Positions 1 through 10,464 of a DNA stretch of 64,000 bases are shown here, piece by piece. The stretch is from Hoeflea sp. (lineage in GTDB: Bacteria > Pseudomonadota > Alphaproteobacteria > Rhizobiales > Rhizobiaceae), in the NCBI GenBank assembly GCA_019084245.1, contig JAHRFE010000008.1, positions 31,545-95,544 of the forward strand, given 5' to 3'. Every line of letters starts with the position of its first letter. The first letter of the stretch is position 1. The notes below the pieces were generated by a model. The model was not told the DNA's origin, ran no database searches, and worked only from the letters and a program-made list of their open reading frames with translations. The translations under genes and the position numbers were made by a program.

Positions 1-669
1 CTCAACCTGTCGGGCGACGCCAATGACTATGTCGGCAAGGGCCTGTCAGGCGGGTGCATCATCATCCGTCCGCCAGAGAATTCTCCGATTGTTGCCGAGC
101 AATCGATCATCGTCGGCAATACGGTGCTTTATGGCGCCATCGAGGGCGAATGCTATTTCCGCGGCGTTGCGGGAGAGCGCTTCGCCGTGCGTAATTCCGG
201 CGCAATCGCGGTGGTCGAGGGCGTGGGCGACCATGGCTGCGAATACATGACCGGCGGCCTTGTCGTGGTGATCGGCGAGACCGGACGCAATTTCGCGGCC
301 GGCATGTCGGGCGGCGTGGCCTATGTGCTTGACGAGGCGGGTGATTTTGCCAGCCGCTGCAACATGGCGATGGTGGAGCTGGAGCCGGTTCCAGAGGAAG
401 ACGATATCCTCGAGAAGCTGCATCACCATGGCGGCGACCTGGCCCACAAGGGCCGTGTCGATGTGTCTGGCGACATGACCCGGCATGACGAGGAACGGCT
501 GTTCCAGCTGATCTCCAACCACATGCACTACACGGGCTCGACGCGGGCCAAGGAGATCCTCGACCATTGGGCGGATTTCCGTCCGAAGTTCCGCAAGGTG
601 ATGCCGGTCGAATATCGCCGCGCGCTCGAGGACATGGAACGGATGCGCATGGGCGTGGCGGCGGAGTGA
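1..669 (+). CDS. gltB: Glutamate synthase large subunit, C-terminal part (left-truncated)
   Basis: This is the last 222 codons of the NADPH-dependent glutamate synthase alpha subunit, which with GltD converts glutamine and 2-oxoglutarate into two glutamates in the cytoplasm. The visible part is the C-terminal GXGXG beta-helix domain: it opens on [14 protein letters not shown], a signature of that domain, and continues through repeated Gly-rich turns. The reading frame is open from base 1, so the glutaminase and FMN/Fe-S domains lie outside the window. The stop codon overlaps the GTG start of a 55-codon gene, and gltD follows, which fits one gltB-x-gltD operon. Identification is strong from motif and neighbourhood. 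Confidence 0.95.
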   Translation, partial: LNLSGDANDYVGKGLSGGCIIIRPPENSPIVAEQSIIVGNTVLYGAIEGECYFRGVAGERFAVRNSGAIAVVEGVGDHGCEYMTGGLVVVIGETGRNFAAGMSGGVAYVLDEAGDFASRCNMAMVELEPVPEEDDILEKLHHHGGDLAHKGRVDVSGDMTRHDEERLFQLISNHMHYTGSTRAKEILDHWADFRPKFRKVMPVEYRRALEDMERMRMGVAAE

Positions 670-833
670 AGCAGGGGGCAGCCATTCACCGGCTGCTCTC
701 GATGGCCATCGCAATCGCCGTCCCGGCGGTTGCCTATGCTGTCAATGACAGGTTCGACATGGAATTCATCGTGCTGGGGGCGGTCATTGGCCTGGCCTAT
801 TGGTACTGGGGGCCTTCGTGGCCGCCACTCTGA
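666..833 (+). CDS. Small two-helix membrane protein between gltB and gltD
   Basis: A 55-codon frame starts with GTG inside the gltB stop (GTGA overlap), so it is probably translated by coupling. The product has two hydrophobic stretches, about residues 9-25 and 33-47, separated by a short charged loop (NDRFD), and ends in a Trp/Pro-rich tail ([10 protein letters not shown]). It resembles a small inner-membrane hairpin. I do not recognise a named family. Its stop lies 15 bases before gltD and it does not disturb the operon. The overlap, the hydrophobic pattern and the lack of room for anything else support a real gene, but no function can be assigned. Confidence 0.6.
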   Translation: MKQGAAIHRLLSMAIAIAVPAVAYAVNDRFDMEFIVLGAVIGLAYWYWGPSWPPL

Positions 834-848
834 TGTGAGGAAGAAAGA

Positions 849-2303
849 ATGGGCAAGGTAACGGGTTTTCTCGAAATCGACCGGCAGACGGCGAAGTATC
901 AGCCGGCGTCCGACCGCATTCGCCATTTCCGGGAGTTCACCATTCGGATGAGCGACCAGGAGGTCCAGAAACAGGCGGCCCGCTGCATGGATTGCGGCAT
1001 TCCCTATTGCCATGGTCCGACCGGCTGCCCGGTGCACAACCAGATCCCGGACTGGAACGATCTGGTCTACAACGACAATTGGGAAGAGGCGATCCGCAAC
1101 CTGCATTCGACCAACAACTTCCCCGAATTCACCGGCCGGATCTGTCCGGCGCCGTGCGAGGAAGCCTGCACCCTCAATCTCGAGGATGCACCGGTTGCCA
1201 TCAAGACGGTCGAGCAGGCTATTGCCGACAAGGCCTATGAGCTGGGCTTCATCGTCCCGCAGGCAGTGACCTCCAAGACCGGCAAGAAGGTCGCCATCAT
1301 CGGCTCCGGCCCCGCCGGCATGGCCGCGGCGCAGCAGCTTGGCCGCGCCGGCCATGACGTCCATGTCTATGAGCGCGAAAGCCGGCCTGGCGGGTTGCTG
1401 CGTTACGGCATTCCCGATTTCAAGATGGAAAAGCACTTCATCGACCGCCGCATCGAACAGATGGAAGGCGAGGGCGTGACGTTTTTCTGCAACGTCAATG
1501 TCGGCGTCGACAAGAGTGTCGAAGAGATGCTCGGCACTTACGACGCCGTGCTTTACACCGGCGGGTCCGAGAAGCCACGCGATGTGGGCATTCCCGGCGC
1601 CGATCTGATCGGCGTGCATGACGCCATGCCGTATCTGGTCCAGCAGAACAAGCGTGTGGCGCGCGAAAGCATCGACAATGTCGGATGGCCTTCCGACCCG
1701 GTGATGGCCGGCGGCAAGCATGTGGTGGTGATCGGCGGCGGCGACACCGCTTCCGACTGCGTCGGCACCGCATTCCGCCAGGGCGCGGTCAGGGTGACCC
1801 AGCTCGACATCAGGCCGCAGCCGCCGGAAAAGGAAGACAAGCTTGCGGTCTGGCCCTACTGGGCGACGAAGATGCGGACCTCGTCCTCGCAGGCCGAAGG
1901 CGCTGTGCGCGAATTCCAGGTGGGCACGCTCGAACTGATCGGCGAAAACGGCATCCTGACCGGCGTCAAATGCTGTGAGGTGGACGAGAAGCGCAAGCCG
2001 ATTGCCGGAACCGAGTTCGTGATCAAGGCCGATCTTGTCTTTGTCGCCATCGGCTTTCGGGGCGCACTTGATACCGGCCTGATCAGCGAGCTTGGAGACA
2101 AATTGTCTCTGGACGTTGACCGGCGCGGCTCGACCAATATCGCTGCCAATGAAGACGACTACCGCACCTCGGTCGACAAGCTCTGGGCGGCGGGCGATGT
2201 GCGGCGTGGCCAGAGCCTTGTGGTCTGGGCGATCCGGGAGGGCCGCCAGGCTGCAAGGGACATCGATTTGAGCCTGATGGGCGTCACCGACCTGCCGCGT
2301 TGA
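849..2303 (+). CDS. gltD: Glutamate synthase small subunit
   Basis: A 484-residue beta subunit that oxidises NADPH and passes electrons through FAD and Fe-S clusters to GltB. The N-terminal Fe-S domain has Cys at about 46, 49, 54 and 60 and a second set at 99, 103 and 107. An FAD Rossmann motif ([11 protein letters not shown]) lies near residue 152, and an NADPH motif (GGGDTASDC) near 295. The C-terminal motif [17 protein letters not shown] is typical of the family. The start is preceded by a GAGGAAGAAAG ribosome-binding site. Length is normal. It sits directly behind gltB and the small membrane gene, presumably in the same transcript. Confidence 0.97.
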   Translation: MGKVTGFLEIDRQTAKYQPASDRIRHFREFTIRMSDQEVQKQAARCMDCGIPYCHGPTGCPVHNQIPDWNDLVYNDNWEEAIRNLHSTNNFPEFTGRICPAPCEEACTLNLEDAPVAIKTVEQAIADKAYELGFIVPQAVTSKTGKKVAIIGSGPAGMAAAQQLGRAGHDVHVYERESRPGGLLRYGIPDFKMEKHFIDRRIEQMEGEGVTFFCNVNVGVDKSVEEMLGTYDAVLYTGGSEKPRDVGIPGADLIGVHDAMPYLVQQNKRVARESIDNVGWPSDPVMAGGKHVVVIGGGDTASDCVGTAFRQGAVRVTQLDIRPQPPEKEDKLAVWPYWATKMRTSSSQAEGAVREFQVGTLELIGENGILTGVKCCEVDEKRKPIAGTEFVIKADLVFVAIGFRGALDTGLISELGDKLSLDVDRRGSTNIAANEDDYRTSVDKLWAAGDVRRGQSLVVWAIREGRQAARDIDLSLMGVTDLPR

Positions 2304-2393
2304 TCAATCAAGGGTCGGCTCGAATTCGCTGAGGGTCCACGATAAGTTGTGACAGAGGGATGTCTGATCCTGCGAAACGCGACGGGCAGGAAA

Positions 2394-3554
2394 TCAGCGG
2401 TTGCCGCGCGGCCAGACGTAATTGTCGACACGGCCCTGTGGTGGTTCCGGCAGCACGCCGTCAATCACCATGATGTCGCGCGGAGACCGTACCAGGCTTG
2501 CTGAGGCGGGCATGTCACCAAGCAGCGCGGAGCCTCCGTCCAGATCCGGATCGGTCATGGCCACGGGCATGGTTCTGGTGATGGCCGCGGCATTTTCTCC
2601 AGGTGCAGGCGGCATGAAGATTTCCGGAAAATCCTCCGAAGAAAACGCGGCTATGCCGGTGGCTGCCGCATCTCCGAGCAGCCGGCGTGCGGATTTCTCG
2701 ACATAGAATGCAATCTTTCGCCGTCCGGCCTGGGTGAGATTGATCCCGTCCGATCCGCGAAGCCGCACCTGCTGTCCATTGATATCGGACCCGGTGAAGA
2801 TGAATTTGCCTTCTTCGTCGACAAATCCGTCCCATATGTCGATGAATTCGCCGCCCGCCAGTTCGACGAGTTTCCGGTGAACGCCGTTCAGGGCAACGAT
2901 GTCGGTTGTCATGGCAGGGGATTTGAAGGCCGGCAACCCGACCCACAACAACGGTGTGTTGCGGGCACGCAGGATGCCGATAAGCTGCTTTGTGCGACGC
3001 TCGTATTCAGCAAGCCAGTTGACGGAGCGAACTGCTTCGCGCTCGCCATTCACCACCAGCTGCTGGCGGTCATTCGAGCCGATCTGTATCACGATGATTG
3101 ACGGCTTCACTTCCTCGACAATCGTCGGCGCCTGTTCGATCCAATTGTAATAATCATCGCGAACCAGCCCTGAAGATCCATTGGTCCGATCGACAATCAC
3201 CACGCCGGGCGATTTGGCAAAAGCCTCACTCAGGCCGTCCGCTGCGCCATTCGCCAGAAAGTCGCCAAGCACCAGGATAATCCGTGCATCTTCAAGCTTC
3301 TCGATTGCCGGCTCCGGTGGCGGTGCGGCCACCGCGCTGCGGGTGGGCTTCTTGACCCGGCTGGTGCGGGGCGTTTCCGCCGGCGGTTTTGGCTTGGCGG
3401 TGGTGCCGCCACCGAACAGAAGCTGGAGGATGGATTTGCGCTCAACGCGTTCCTGGGCCGCAGCAGGCTGAACAATATGCGAGATCGCCAGCCCGCCGAT
3501 CGCGGCGATCAGCAGGATGGCAAGAAGACGAAATGCTGCAAAACGAACTGGCAA
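2394..3554 (-). CDS. DUF459 family SGNH-like periplasmic protein
   Basis: A 386-residue protein with an N-terminal signal or anchor segment (about 7-33), a Pro/Lys-rich linker, and an SGNH-hydrolase-like domain from about residue 90. The oxyanion block is recognisable ([12 protein letters not shown]). The block that normally carries the catalytic serine (GDS) reads GDF, confirmed from the nucleotides around 3268. A C-terminal low-complexity region follows. The start is a TTG with GGAGA about 11 bases upstream. It lies tail-to-tail with gltD and upstream of nothing obvious, next to the lytic transglycosylase on the same strand, suggesting a cell-envelope role. DUF459 assignment is from overall pattern; enzymatic activity is uncertain. 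Confidence 0.75.
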   Translation of the reverse strand: MPVRFAAFRLLAILLIAAIGGLAISHIVQPAAAQERVERKSILQLLFGGGTTAKPKPPAETPRTSRVKKPTRSAVAAPPPEPAIEKLEDARIILVLGDFLANGAADGLSEAFAKSPGVVIVDRTNGSSGLVRDDYYNWIEQAPTIVEEVKPSIIVIQIGSNDRQQLVVNGEREAVRSVNWLAEYERRTKQLIGILRARNTPLLWVGLPAFKSPAMTTDIVALNGVHRKLVELAGGEFIDIWDGFVDEEGKFIFTGSDINGQQVRLRGSDGINLTQAGRRKIAFYVEKSARRLLGDAAATGIAAFSSEDFPEIFMPPAPGENAAAITRTMPVAMTDPDLDGGSALLGDMPASASLVRSPRDIMVIDGVLPEPPQGRVDNYVWPRGNR

Positions 3555-3612
3555 AGGGGAGAGATCTCCGTTTCGGCCTTGCGCCGGTTGGGATCCGCCA
3601 TCTTTCTAGTGA

Positions 3613-4830
3613 TCAATAACGGCGGATCGCGTCCAGTATCTTTTGCGACGGAATTGCCTCGCCGGTCAAGCCGGACCGTGACTGGAAAGCGGCAATGGCC
3701 GCCTTTGAGCCCGATCCGAAATTGCCGTCAATGTCTCCATCATAGTACCCGAGCTGCTTGAGCCGGGTCTGCAACTCGAACTTCTCCTTGACGTCGAGGG
3801 TACCTACCGGCCGCGGCCAGCGCTGGTCTACGCCGCCATATCCGGCGATCTCATCCGCCAGAACTCCGACGCCGAGGGCGTAGGAATCAGAGTTGTTGTA
3901 ACGCTTGATGACGAAGAAATTCTTCGTCATCAAGTGTGCCGGCCCGTTTGGACCACCGAGCATCTTGAGTTCCGCGCGCCGGCTTCCATCGGGAAAGCCC
4001 TTGCCATTGGGCCTGGTGAATCCGAGCGCCGCCCACTGCGACAAGGTCTTGGTCTGTCCGGAATATTGGGAGCCTCCGCGCGGCGCGACGGCCTCGTACC
4101 CCCATGTTTCGCCGGTTCTCCAGCCATTCTTCTTGAGAAGATTTGCCGCAGTTGCCAATGCATCCGGAATTGAATTCCAGATGTCGCGATTTCCGTTTCC
4201 ATCCGCATCAATGGCATAGGCCAGATAGCTTGTGGGGATGAATTGGGTGTGGCCCATGGCGCCTGCCCAGGATCCTGTCATCTCCCGGGTCGAGATGTCG
4301 CCCGCCTGGAGGATCTTCAAGGCGGCCACTAGCTGCTGACGCGCGAATTTTGCACGCCTCTGGTCCGCATAGGCGAGGGTGGCCAGGGCCTGCGGCACAT
4401 AGTGGAGGCGATCGGTCTTGGTGAGAATTTCGCCGTAGTTGGATTCCATTGACCAGATTGCCAGCAAGACGGATGCTTCCACGCCAAAGTGACGCTCAAT
4501 TGCGGCCAGGGTTTTGGCATGACGGGAGGCCATCTCGCGTCCTTTGCCAATGGTATAAGGGTTGACACGGGAATCGAGATAGTCCCAAACCTTGGTGGTG
4601 AATTCCGGTTGATAGCGCGCTTTCTCAAGCACACTTGGATCGGGCGCGGTCACGCCACTGAAAGCCTTTTCATAGGTTGAACGCGTGATTCCGGATTTGG
4701 CAGCAGTGCTGTAAAAGCCGGAGACCCACTTCTGAAAGCCGGCATCGGCCTGCGCGGGGATGGGGGCCAGCATTCCGGCAACGAGGCAAAGGCCGGCAGC
4801 GCGAATGAATTTACGGGGTGTTCGGATCAT
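3613..4830 (-). CDS. Lytic murein transglycosylase, MltB-like, with peptidoglycan-binding domain
   Basis: A 405-residue envelope enzyme that cleaves the MurNAc-GlcNAc bond with 1,6-anhydro formation. A Sec signal peptide ends near ALA/QADA at residue 29. The SLT_2 (MltB-like) catalytic domain covers about 32-325, with the probable catalytic Glu at 129 in SMESNYG and the family motif GAMGHTQFIPTSYL. A C-terminal PG_binding_1 domain (about 340-402; LGYYDGDIDGNFG) anchors it to murein. This domain order is standard for rhizobial MltB paralogues. It is divergent from galU across a 190-base gap and downstream-adjacent to the DUF459 gene. Confidence 0.92.
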   Translation of the reverse strand: MIRTPRKFIRAAGLCLVAGMLAPIPAQADAGFQKWVSGFYSTAAKSGITRSTYEKAFSGVTAPDPSVLEKARYQPEFTTKVWDYLDSRVNPYTIGKGREMASRHAKTLAAIERHFGVEASVLLAIWSMESNYGEILTKTDRLHYVPQALATLAYADQRRAKFARQQLVAALKILQAGDISTREMTGSWAGAMGHTQFIPTSYLAYAIDADGNGNRDIWNSIPDALATAANLLKKNGWRTGETWGYEAVAPRGGSQYSGQTKTLSQWAALGFTRPNGKGFPDGSRRAELKMLGGPNGPAHLMTKNFFVIKRYNNSDSYALGVGVLADEIAGYGGVDQRWPRPVGTLDVKEKFELQTRLKQLGYYDGDIDGNFGSGSKAAIAAFQSRSGLTGEAIPSQKILDAIRRY

Positions 4831-5020
4831 GTTCCAAGCATCCTCTCGTTTGGGGCTCTAGGGGTGACTGACCCGCAATCCTAGCTCCCAGCCGTCAACA
4901 AATCGTTTACCATACTCCTGCCCGGCGCCAAACTTGCCGTTTTCCGGGAGATGCACATATCGAAGCTAGATGTCCCGCCATGCACCGAAGCATATCTTTT
5001 ATGAGAAATGAGGAAAATAC

Positions 5021-5905
5021 ATGACAATGACGCGAAAAATCAGAAAAGCCGTTCTTCCGGTCGCAGGCCTGGGCACACGGTTCCTGCCCGCCACCAAGGC
5101 GGTGCCCAAAGAAATGCTGACCGTGGTCGACAAGCCGGTTGTTCAGTATGTGGTCGAGGAAGCCATGGCTGCCGGCATCGAGCATTTTGTTTTCGTCACC
5201 GGACGCAACAAGACGGTTATTGAAGATCATTTCGACATTCAGGTCGAACTTGAGGCGACGTTGCGCGAACGCGGCAAGACGGTCGAATTGAAATCGCTCG
5301 AAGACATGTTGCCAAAGGCAGGCGCCACCAGTTTCACACGTCAGCAGGCGCCGCTTGGCCTGGGCCACGCGGTCTGGTGCGCCCGCGATATTGTCGGCGA
5401 CGAGCCCTTTGCGCTTCTGCTCCCCGATATGGTGATGCGCGACAAGGTTGGGTGCCTCTCCGGAATGGTCGAGCTTTACAACAAGGTTGGCGGCAACATC
5501 GTCGCGGTGTCTGAATGCGATCCCGAACTGGCCCACAAATACGGCATTGTTGGCAAGGGCGAGGAACTCGACGGCGGCTTCCGGATCACCGGAATGGTCG
5601 AAAAGCCGGCGAAGGGAACCGCACCTTCGAATTTCTATATCAATGGCCGCTATATCCTGCAGCCAAAGATCTTCGAGATCCTGTCAAAACAGGAGCGCGG
5701 AGCCGGCAACGAGATCCAGGTTACGGATGCAATGCTCAAGCTCGCCGATGAACAACCGTTTTCCGCCTATGCTTTCGGCGGTCAGACCTATGATTGCGGG
5801 TCCAAGGAAGGGTTCATTCTGGCCAATGTGGCCTTCGCGCTCGATCGGGAAGACATCAAGCCGCTGGTGGCGGACGGTCTTCGACACCTGATAGCCGGCG
5901 CCTGA
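5021..5905 (+). CDS. galU: UTP--glucose-1-phosphate uridylyltransferase
   Basis: A 294-residue nucleotidyltransferase making UDP-glucose for exopolysaccharide, LPS core and cyclic glucans. The N-terminal nucleotide-binding signature is complete ([20 protein letters not shown]), followed by [13 protein letters not shown], the sugar-binding VEKP motif ([14 protein letters not shown]) and GRYIL. Length is typical. The start is the ATG preceded by GAGGAAAATAC; a second in-frame ATG lies two codons later. The downstream genes are on the opposite strand, so it appears monocistronic. Confidence 0.96.
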   Translation: MTMTRKIRKAVLPVAGLGTRFLPATKAVPKEMLTVVDKPVVQYVVEEAMAAGIEHFVFVTGRNKTVIEDHFDIQVELEATLRERGKTVELKSLEDMLPKAGATSFTRQQAPLGLGHAVWCARDIVGDEPFALLLPDMVMRDKVGCLSGMVELYNKVGGNIVAVSECDPELAHKYGIVGKGEELDGGFRITGMVEKPAKGTAPSNFYINGRYILQPKIFEILSKQERGAGNEIQVTDAMLKLADEQPFSAYAFGGQTYDCGSKEGFILANVAFALDREDIKPLVADGLRHLIAGA

Positions 5906-5973
5906 GAAGAACTCGGCAGCTGTCGGAAGCGCCTAAGGCTGATTGCCGGGAAAGGCCGCGAATGTTTGATCCG

Positions 5974-7560
5974 TCACCGCCTCAGCCTGAGGCCCAGTCC
6001 AACGCGGGTTGTTTCTTCATCGGTGACGCCAGGCTCTTTGGTTCGCGTGTAACTCGCATCAGCTTCAAGGTCTAGATAGCGGTTTATGTTCCACGTCAGG
6101 CCGGTGGACACGCCATAGCTCTGCTGGTTTCTGCGGCCGCTGCGGGCATCGTAATCCCTAAGGCCAGCAGATGCGCCAAGGCGCGCCACCACGGCGCTGT
6201 GGATTTGCTGTGTCAGGGAAGTGTCAAATTCATAGACGACCGAGCCCGATTCGCCTGCCGTCGTTGCTGATTCCAGGGTGGTGGACAAGCCAGCCATGAC
6301 ATCGGTTCCGCGCCTTGGCGACCAGTTGATTTCGCCATCGAGCGTCAAGCCGGACAGATTGCTCAATTTGCTGTCATCAATGGATCGCAGCACGTAACCG
6401 GCTCCAAGCTCGCCCGAGAGCTTTTCGCCGAAATTGAATTCCGCGCCGCCGCGCGCGCCATAGGTCGTCGATGAGCGTTCCGCGCCTGTGTTATCGATGC
6501 GTTGATCATATTTCTCGCGGCCGACCGAGGCCTCCAGAAATGGAATCAATGCAGGCGATACAACATAGCCGATGCGCGCCGTGAGTTCAGCACCCAGAGT
6601 GTCACGGTCATCGACCAGAATGCTGCCGCCGGTCGCCGACGTTGCATTGCCATAGATTCTGCGGGTCACTTCAAGTGACGTTGTTCCGCGCAAAACACCG
6701 AGGTCCTTCTGCAGGCCGATGCTTGCGCGCAATTCGTGAATACCAGATTGCGTGGTGGCGCCGGCGATGGCGTTGGGGTCTGTGCGGCTTTCCTGGGAAT
6801 AGCTATATCCGGCGCCAACGATGCCGGTCATGTCATTGAGGAGATCGAGGTTCAGCCGGACGTCGAGATTGGCGCTTGGAGACTCGGTGCCGGTGCCCGA
6901 GAGGTTTTTCTGATATGTCGCGGACCCTTCGACCGAGAGCTGATGACGTGACCAATCGGATTGCAGCGTTCCTGACAATGTCGTTTCGCTGTAGATCCGG
7001 CTGGTTTTCGATGCGCCGTAATTGATCGATTCGTGAACGACCCGCTGAGCCAGGGTTGGCCGCAAAGTCAGCGATCCCAACATGAATCCCGGCACGGCGG
7101 TATCATCAGCTCCGCTATTGATTGACAAATCATCCACGGTTCCGACGCGATCATTCTGGCGCGCCAGACTTGCGGCAAAGTCTCGGTCGGCTTGGGTGAG
7201 ATCCGAATTGGCGCCAATGGTCCCGGTTTGAATTTGCGTATCAGTCTCGACTGGATCTGCGGAAAACTGCGACTGGCCTGCACTATTGGCGGCACCGGTT
7301 CGGGATGATGTTGCAGAGTTTTCGCGGCTTGCTGGTAGCGCTCCATAAAGGGTCGAGGCTGCAGTGGATCGTGTGGACGCGGAACCAGTGGTCGTGCCGC
7401 GCAAGCCGTAGGTCTCTGTGGCGGCCGCATCAGGGCCGCTTGCTGATTGCGCTTGCGCCCCGGACATCAGCGCGAGCAGGCATGCCATAGAGGTGCAGGC
7501 TCGCAGGCCCGCGCGGTGCGCGGCCCTATCAGTCAGTGCCGTGGTGTCTCGTTTGCGCAT
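5974..7560 (-). CDS. Outer-membrane beta-barrel protein, BBP2-like porin
   Basis: A 528-residue protein with a cleavable signal (hydrophobic SMACLLALMSGAQA ending near residue 37), a Ser/Thr/Ala-rich periplasmic or disordered segment to about 170, and a long region of alternating aromatic/polar strands with Gly turns to the C-terminus. Strand-like repeats such as VVHESINYGASKTSRIY and LSVEGSATYQKN are typical of the putative beta-barrel porin 2 family. The last strand ends RVGLGLRLRR, lacking a terminal aromatic. It lies convergent with galU and divergent from the sugar isomerase, so a polysaccharide-related role is possible but unproven. Confidence 0.7.
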   Translation of the reverse strand: MRKRDTTALTDRAAHRAGLRACTSMACLLALMSGAQAQSASGPDAAATETYGLRGTTTGSASTRSTAASTLYGALPASRENSATSSRTGAANSAGQSQFSADPVETDTQIQTGTIGANSDLTQADRDFAASLARQNDRVGTVDDLSINSGADDTAVPGFMLGSLTLRPTLAQRVVHESINYGASKTSRIYSETTLSGTLQSDWSRHQLSVEGSATYQKNLSGTGTESPSANLDVRLNLDLLNDMTGIVGAGYSYSQESRTDPNAIAGATTQSGIHELRASIGLQKDLGVLRGTTSLEVTRRIYGNATSATGGSILVDDRDTLGAELTARIGYVVSPALIPFLEASVGREKYDQRIDNTGAERSSTTYGARGGAEFNFGEKLSGELGAGYVLRSIDDSKLSNLSGLTLDGEINWSPRRGTDVMAGLSTTLESATTAGESGSVVYEFDTSLTQQIHSAVVARLGASAGLRDYDARSGRRNQQSYGVSTGLTWNINRYLDLEADASYTRTKEPGVTDEETTRVGLGLRLRR

Positions 7561-7653
7561 GCGCTTTCGGCTCCGGAGCCATCCAAATCTTTTTAAACCG
7601 TAAACACTTGTGGTTAACGCAAGGTTTCGATCCGTCTCGTTGACTTATTGGTT

Positions 7654-8694
7654 ATGTCCTTAATGGACACGGAAGCTGCAACGCGATATTCCGGCGCCAT
7701 GAAGAAGATCCTGCCAGGCTACCCAGCTGATGAAATCCTGCTTTCCGCGAAGCGGACGATCCTCACCGAAAGGAGCGGGCTCGACGCCGTCGCTGCCGCC
7801 CTTGAGAACGGGCTCGCGGAGCCTTTCGTGCGCGCTGTCGAAGCGCTCGGCAGCATATCGGGTCGGGTGATCGTCACCGGAGTTGGCAAGAGCGGTCATA
7901 TAGGCGCGAAAATCGCAGCGACCCTGGCTTCAACTGGCACTCCGTCGCATTTCGTGCATCCCGCCGAGGCAAACCATGGCGATCTCGGAATGATCGCGCA
8001 CGATGATGCAATCATTGTGTTGTCCTGGTCAGGCGAAAGCGCAGAGCTGAAAGGCATCCTGGCCTATTCGCGTCGGTTCCAGATTCCGTTGGTTGCCTTT
8101 ACCGCTGGCGCCCAATCGACGCTGGCGCGCGAAGCCGACATCGTCATGCTGTTGCCGCGAGAGCAGGAGGCGTGTCCGCATGGCCTGGCGCCGACCACAT
8201 CCACGCTGATGCAACTGGCGCTCGGCGATGCGCTGGCCGTGGCGCTGCTTGAAGCCAAGGGGTTCACCGCGGGAGACTTTCACGCTTTCCACCCAGGGGG
8301 GCAGTTGGGTGCCAACCTGGCGCATGTGGCGGATGTCATGCACACGGGCGAGTCGGTGCCGCTGGTGCCATCAGGCACGCCTGCACCGGAAGCCATCATG
8401 ACGCTCTCACAGCGAAAATTCGGCTGTGTCGGAGTTACAGGCCCCGGTGGACGGCTGATCGGCATTGTCACCGATGGCGACGTGGCGCGGAACCTGGGCA
8501 GGAATTTGATTGATCAGCCGATCGACGCCATCATGACCAGCCAACCCAAGACCATCGCGCCAACGGCGCTTGCCAGCACGGCGATGGCCATATTGAACAA
8601 GAACGCGATTGGTGCGCTGATCGTCACCGATCAGGATCTTCTTCCGGTCGGCATCGTGCATTTCCATGATCTGCTCAGGATTGGCGTCGCCTGA
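7654..8694 (+). CDS. kdsD: Arabinose-5-phosphate isomerase, KdsD/KpsF family
   Basis: Interconverts ribulose-5-phosphate and arabinose-5-phosphate, the first step to Kdo for LPS. The protein has an SIS domain (about residues 40-175; GVGKSGHIGAKIAATLASTG and HPAEANHGDLG) and two C-terminal CBS repeats (about 215-345, with GIVTDGDVARNL and GALIVTDQDLLPVGIVH). Start choice is open: TTG at 7648, ATG at 7654, 7663 and 7699, none with a clear Shine-Dalgarno; the SIS domain is complete from all of them. It is divergent from the porin-like gene. Confidence 0.9.
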   Translation: MSLMDTEAATRYSGAMKKILPGYPADEILLSAKRTILTERSGLDAVAAALENGLAEPFVRAVEALGSISGRVIVTGVGKSGHIGAKIAATLASTGTPSHFVHPAEANHGDLGMIAHDDAIIVLSWSGESAELKGILAYSRRFQIPLVAFTAGAQSTLAREADIVMLLPREQEACPHGLAPTTSTLMQLALGDALAVALLEAKGFTAGDFHAFHPGGQLGANLAHVADVMHTGESVPLVPSGTPAPEAIMTLSQRKFGCVGVTGPGGRLIGIVTDGDVARNLGRNLIDQPIDAIMTSQPKTIAPTALASTAMAILNKNAIGALIVTDQDLLPVGIVHFHDLLRIGVA

Positions 8695-8715
8695 GACACT
8701 TTCCCGGTCGGCAGG

Positions 8716-9174
8716 TCAGGCGGCGGGCTCCACCGTCAGGCACCCAGCTTGGGCCGTGGTGATCCGTACGCGGGCGCCAACGGGCATGTCCGGGCCTTGC
8801 ACGATCCAGGTGGTATCGTCGAGCCTGATCCATCCCTTGCCCTCGCGGATCGGTTCCTCCAGCGTTGCGGTCCGGCCCACAAGGCCTTCGATGCGGCGGT
8901 TGAGCATGGGTTGATCGGTGTCCGCGTTGGATCTCGAGATCCGACGTCCGACAAGGGCAAGCGCCACGGCGAGTACCGCGAACACCAGCATCTGCGTTTG
9001 CCAACTCCAGAGGTCAGCTCCCCACAGAAGGAATGAGATGGCGCCGACGACCATCGCTGCCAGACCGATCCAAAGCAGAAAAACCCCTGGGACAACGATC
9101 TCAAGCCCCAGGAAAATCAGGCCGACGATCCACCAGCTCCAAGGTCCGAGTTCGGTTGCCAGCGCGGCAATCAT
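8716..9174 (-). CDS. NfeD family membrane protein
   Basis: A 152-residue NfeD-type protein. The N-terminal half has two or three hydrophobic helices (about 15-75: [20 protein letters not shown] and following). The C-terminal half is the OB-fold NfeD domain with the conserved [10 protein letters not shown] and WIVQG segments. It overlaps the SPFH gene by four bases (ATGA), the usual arrangement in which NfeD works with a stomatin/SPFH partner in membrane microdomains. Length corresponds to the short NfeD1b class, without the ClpP-like protease domain. Confidence 0.92.
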   Translation of the reverse strand: MIAALATELGPWSWWIVGLIFLGLEIVVPGVFLLWIGLAAMVVGAISFLLWGADLWSWQTQMLVFAVLAVALALVGRRISRSNADTDQPMLNRRIEGLVGRTATLEEPIREGKGWIRLDDTTWIVQGPDMPVGARVRITTAQAGCLTVEPAA

Positions 9175-10196
9175 GCGTCCGGTTCCGTAGTCGTGGGGGC
9201 GGAATAGCCCGGCGTTGTGGCGCGCGTTGAGCGCACCGGCTGGCTGGCTGCACGAACCGGGTCTGATGCCGGCGGATTGCCGTCCTTGCCGAAGACCTCG
9301 CGGGCAATTGCACCAATGCCGCCCAGCGTCCCGATCAAGGCAGAAGCCTCAAGCGGCATCAGGATGACTTTCTGGTTCTTTGCCGATGCAATCTGACCCA
9401 GAGCCTCGGTGTATTTCTGTGCGACAAAGTAATTGATCGCGGCAGGATCGCCTTCCGAGATGGCAATCGACATCATTTGCGTGGCCTTGGCTTCAGCCTC
9501 GGCGAGCCGTTCGCGCGCCTCGGCGTCGCGGAAGGCGGCATCCCTGCGGCCCTCCGCCTCCAGGATCGCTGATTGCTTGGCGCCTTCAGCGCGCAGGATC
9601 TGGGCATTGCGGAAGCCTTCGGCCTCGAGCACCTCGGCGCGCTTCTCGCGCTCGGCCTTCATCTGCCGGCCCATCGACTGGACCAGATCCACCGGGGGAG
9701 CAATATCCTTGATCTCGACGCGCGTGATCTTGATGCCCCAAGGAGCGGCAGCCTGGTCGACGACGCGCAGCAGGCGGTCATTGATGGCATCGCGATTGGA
9801 CAGGAGCTCATCCAGATCCATCGACCCCATGACCGAGCGGATGTTGGTCATAGTCAGATTGAGCAGCGCCTGTTCAAGATCAGAAACCTGGTAGGCAGCC
9901 TCGGCGGCGTTGAGGACCTGGTAGAATGAAACGGCGTCGGCGGAAACGGAGGCATTGTCGCGGGTGATGACCTCCTGGGTGGGGATGTCGAGCACCTGTT
10001 CCATGATGTTTATCTTGCGGCCAACACGGTCGACAAAGGGGACGATGATGTTCAACCCCGGCGAGAGCGTCCGTGTGTAGCGTCCAAATCGCTCAACTGT
10101 GTAGGCATAGCCCTGCGGCACGGTCTTGATCCCGGAAAACAGAAGCAGGATCGCGATGACGACGACGACTATGACCGTGATATCCAGTCCAACCAT
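9171..10196 (-). CDS. SPFH/Band 7 stomatin-like protein, QmcA type
   Basis: A 341-residue SPFH protein. An N-terminal membrane segment (about 4-22) precedes the Band 7 domain (about 25-185; [19 protein letters not shown] and [20 protein letters not shown]). An Ala/Glu-rich coiled-coil region follows (about 185-240; [14 protein letters not shown] and [14 protein letters not shown]), then a stomatin C-terminal segment ([14 protein letters not shown]) and a Pro/Thr-rich tail. It is the first gene of a two-gene operon with NfeD. Such pairs organise membrane microdomains and interact with membrane proteases; the local role is inferred from the family. Confidence 0.93.
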   Translation of the reverse strand: MVGLDITVIVVVVIAILLLFSGIKTVPQGYAYTVERFGRYTRTLSPGLNIIVPFVDRVGRKINIMEQVLDIPTQEVITRDNASVSADAVSFYQVLNAAEAAYQVSDLEQALLNLTMTNIRSVMGSMDLDELLSNRDAINDRLLRVVDQAAAPWGIKITRVEIKDIAPPVDLVQSMGRQMKAEREKRAEVLEAEGFRNAQILRAEGAKQSAILEAEGRRDAAFRDAEARERLAEAEAKATQMMSIAISEGDPAAINYFVAQKYTEALGQIASAKNQKVILMPLEASALIGTLGGIGAIAREVFGKDGNPPASDPVRAASQPVRSTRATTPGYSAPTTTEPDA

Positions 10197-10464
10197 GCCC
10201 TAGACCTCCCTGGCTCGCCCGTCGGTCAACCCTGACACGAGAGCGGCTCTACCTTCCGATGCCCACACATCCTGACTTCAGAATATCCCAACGGGGTTCC
10301 CAGTCGATGCTGCGGCAGGTTTCTGGTTCACGGCGTAGTGCCGCTTCCCTCAAACAGGTAGTTGGTCTCGCGAGAGCTTGCAATCTTTGCCGCACATAAT
10401 CTTTGGACCTGCGCAGCGATGGGTCGGATCAGTGAGGCGCAGCATTGGCACCAAAGCACATGAA

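Noticed and set aside
528-1721. A 397-codon minus-strand frame across gltB/gltD
   Set aside because: It is antisense to gltD, whose Fe-S and FAD motifs are complete, and its product has no recognisable domain.
10197-10464. A possible small gene in the 268-base gap between the SPFH and hemH genes
   Set aside because: Frames there are either antisense to hemH or lack a start with a ribosome-binding site; I see nothing convincing.
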